Origin: Eumeta japonica
Taxonomy: Eukaryota; Arthropoda; Insecta; Lepidoptera; Psychidae
DNA length: 64,000 nucleotides
Reading direction: 5' to 3'
Assembly (NCBI GenBank): GCA_005406025.1
Contig: BGZK01000741.1
Span: 62,001-126,000, forward strand
The notes below the pieces were generated by a model that had not been told where the DNA came from, did not search any database, and worked only from the letters and a program-made list of their open reading frames with translations. The translations under genes were made by a program, and so were the position numbers. The first letter of the stretch is position 1. Every line of letters begins with the position of its first letter. Shown piece by piece: positions 61,202-64,000 of this stretch.

Positions 61202-64000
61202 TATGCAATTTGCATTTGCTGTCGTACCGGATCTAGAATGTACGTTATATATAACCTATAATCTTCACTGTAATCATCTTGGTACCCTAACACTGGCGCT
61301 TTCAAGTATTTTACTGATTCGCAACATTGCTCACTAAAAATCCTCCGTTTACCGAGCCCCCTATCCAATGTCGCAATAACAGTCTCTTCGTCTGTGATCG
61401 CCGTCTTTTTGCTTAGCACCATTCATAGAAAAACTGGCAATATCTTTTCTGTCTTCCACAAGCGTAATATTCATTTTCTAACAATTACAATACATAGTCA
61501 TGTATAACCGCAATTATTGCTGTCTTCAGAATATCACATACCATACCTCTAACACATATAAATGTAATACAGCTTTTTTTTGGGTAGGTACAGTTCCATC
61601 TTCTCATTGCTGCGACCCTTTCGACAATTGTTGCAAACTCTTTTAAATCTTCGTGGGTAGTCCCTTTGGAACGACTTTCACAATTTATAAATAATCGTTT
61701 ATAAATGTACATGAACCTTTCTGCGGAGACCTGAATCGATACAGAAACCTTACCAATGTCCTATTTATATTAATGTTCTACTTACATATGTTTATTTTCT
61801 ACATATATTTACCTTCTGTTTACGTTACTTATTCGAAAAACGGTAGCGTCTATACGCAACTAATCTGAAACTTACAACAGACTGCGCGAGTCCTTCAAAA
61901 TGTACCCAATGTTTTTTTACTTCAACCTTCCATAAATTAGAGGTTTGAGCTTAGCAGTGATGTAAGCAAGCCGATGTAAACAAATCCGGGGATAAATTTA
62001 TAATATATTTTGAATACGATATTAAAATTAATGACGTTATAATATGATTGCAATCATTCAGTTTTTGACTATTGTACCAAACTTATTAATTAACATCGTA
62101 ACAATATTGTATCAATATTGAATGATTTAACTAATTTGTCACCAGTCTGCATAGCCAAATAGTGATATTTATATATTCACTATATTATTTTTTAAGATTT
62201 TGAGCTCTCGGCCAGGGTTGATAAATACTTTAAAAGTTTGATTGTTATTTGATACGAAATTTTCAATCAGAAAAGCTGTGCTTTTACGTATCGGACGGGA
62301 TGGAGGGCGATGTAATTCGACAAATTTTCGGTAAAAAAATTAGGGAGGGTATTTAATATTATAAATAATATTACCGTTTATGTATCACCATTTTCGTAAT
62401 TCTCTGTTTGATACACTACGCGTTAATGAGAATTTTCCCCGTCACACAAACTTTTTGCTCAAAGTAGTGATAGTAATTATGTTAGATGTAGGTACTTGGC
62501 TAAATTTCCTGTAAAATAATGATTCTTAATTAACCTAGTAACGTTATTACGTTAATTAGGAGTCATTCAGGTAAGAAGGCAAAAATAAAAAAGTATTTTA
62601 AAGATGTAGATATTTTAAATTGCCAATCATAGAGAGGGAGGACAAGGACGTTGTTGATGTTAACGTCAATCCTAATTATTTGGCAAGAATAAACAGCAAA
62701 GCCCTAATAAGGCTTATAAATTAGTTATTTTATTACCGATTATTATTTTGATTTTAATTTTTACTATGCAATCTACTCGTATTATATATTTCAACAGAGT
62801 ATAATGTTTTTAGCATCAGACAAAGAACTTATCATAATTATACACCTACATTTTATCTTAAATAGTGTTTTAAAATATTTTTGTGGCGCTATATAGACAA
62901 ACGGAGACATAAAGATATACAGCGAAACAGATGTAATTATGAAATAAATCAATTAAATGCAAATTAGCCGTAATATTAAAATTCAAATAATGTTATTCAA
63001 GTATTGTTCAAATTTTTCTTTTTAAACTTCATTCTACTTGATAGATATACTGCCTGTTATTTATTGCGATTGTGATGTAAGTCGAAGAAATTGGAACTAG
63101 GAATTTAGATTAAGCTCTAATTTATTTTTAATTTATAGATCAATAGAAAAAAAGGGTTATTTCGACTACCTAATCATAGGCCAACCTGCAATATAAATAT
63201 GAAATAATATATATATATATATTTCTCGCATATAATGCAATATTTCATTTTATGAAGTTTTGTTATAACAGAATATTATTTGAAATTGGCATGGATAAGA
63301 ATTATATTTTTATAGTAACGACTTTAAACCTCCACAACGATTACTATTTTTTTATTCTTACGGTAGTTAATTTTATAAAAGTATGATAATGAAGTAATAA
63401 CATTGATTTTACGAACACAGAGTTGATTTCAATTTGATTATTGAAATTTGCCAAATTAAATTATATTATATTAAGTACACACACATACAGAGCGCTGTTG
63501 GTAGCCGGATCCAAATTACTCTATTTTATTCAAGTAGCAAAATTGTTTATTTACGAGGACGCCAAACTATATTTATTACACTCGCTTTGATTTACCAATT
63601 AAATCAATGTTTCTATGTTTTATCTTAGAGAATAATCTGTTTTTGTAAAACATATTTCCAACAAACTTATAAGTTTGATTCTATTAAGTCAATATTAATC
63701 CATATGTAATTAGGTAAATATGAAACAATTCAGTACCCTTTTCTTCTCTGTTTGTCCATAGAATTTCTTTTTGGAATGAATATCGACCGCTTGTGGTAGA
63801 AGTTGACTGGTAGAAATAGTAACGTAACGAATAAGCGTTATATAACGAAAAAACTTTGCGCCTCCTTTGACTGGGAGGACCTCAGAAACCTCATCCTGAT
63901 TTTTTTTTTCTAAAATATTAAATGAAATTCTTTGATTTTTTCGGTTCTAGAAAACATTAAATTCCAAATTTTCAATAAATTCAACTTTCTCACATTTGAA

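Larger units (their letters stand above)
55690..64000 (+). other. P5CS: P5CS intron, open at the window end
   Basis: Starts gtaatc in phase 0. At least 8.3 kb, with no acceptable next P5CS exon. Contains the degenerate repeat at 55825, the hairpin at 56888, the LINE fossil at 57650 and the hairpin at 61164. From 58450 to 61150 and 61210 to 64000 I see AT-rich DNA only. Confidence 0.75.

Noticed and set aside
60966..61422. Overlapping open frames of 123 codons (+) and 87 codons (-)
   Set aside because: A locally GC-richer patch opens both strands; no recognisable domain or splice context.

Overview
The window is a strongly AT-rich stretch of animal nuclear DNA with long introns, GT/AG splice sites, dead transposons, tRNA-derived SINE copies and microsatellites. 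The SINE, LINE and mariner remnants, plus several dispersed non-coding repeats, resemble those common in moths and butterflies. Together with the insect-like protein of the one recognisable host gene, this suggests an insect, most likely a lepidopteran. Nothing looks prokaryotic: there are no operons, ribosome binding sites or CRISPR arrays.

The host gene is delta-1-pyrroline-5-carboxylate synthase (P5CS, the ALDH18A1 family) on the + strand. Three certain internal exons (41464-41640, 44812-44955, 55582-55689) are all phase 0 at both ends and join into the first part of the glutamate 5-kinase domain. The rest of the kinase domain and the whole gamma-glutamyl-phosphate reductase domain lie to the right of the window; I found no further exon up to 64000. 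For the 5' end there are two candidate first coding exons, 3732-3854 and 12866-12982. Each ends in a phase-0 donor compatible with the acceptor at 41464, and each encodes a basic leader resembling a mitochondrial presequence. They may be alternative first exons, or only one may be real.

Layout: 1-3731 is upstream DNA with one SINE. From 3732 to 41463 is the 5' part of the gene, an intron of 28 to 38 kb filled with transposon debris: a foldback element, two broken mariners, an R1-clade-like LINE, a nested pair of terminal-inverted-repeat elements, several SINEs and dispersed repeats. It also holds a GC-rich island with a G-quadruplex motif and a cluster of bZIP-type palindromes. Introns of 3.2 kb and 10.6 kb follow, the latter with two opposed LINE fragments and several strong hairpins. 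From 55690 to the end is the start of another intron, containing one more LINE reverse transcriptase fossil.

No previously undescribed multi-gene system is visible. The observations most worth following are the possible pair of alternative mitochondrial leader exons, the nested TIR elements at 20681-23022, and the GC-rich island at about 28990-29300.
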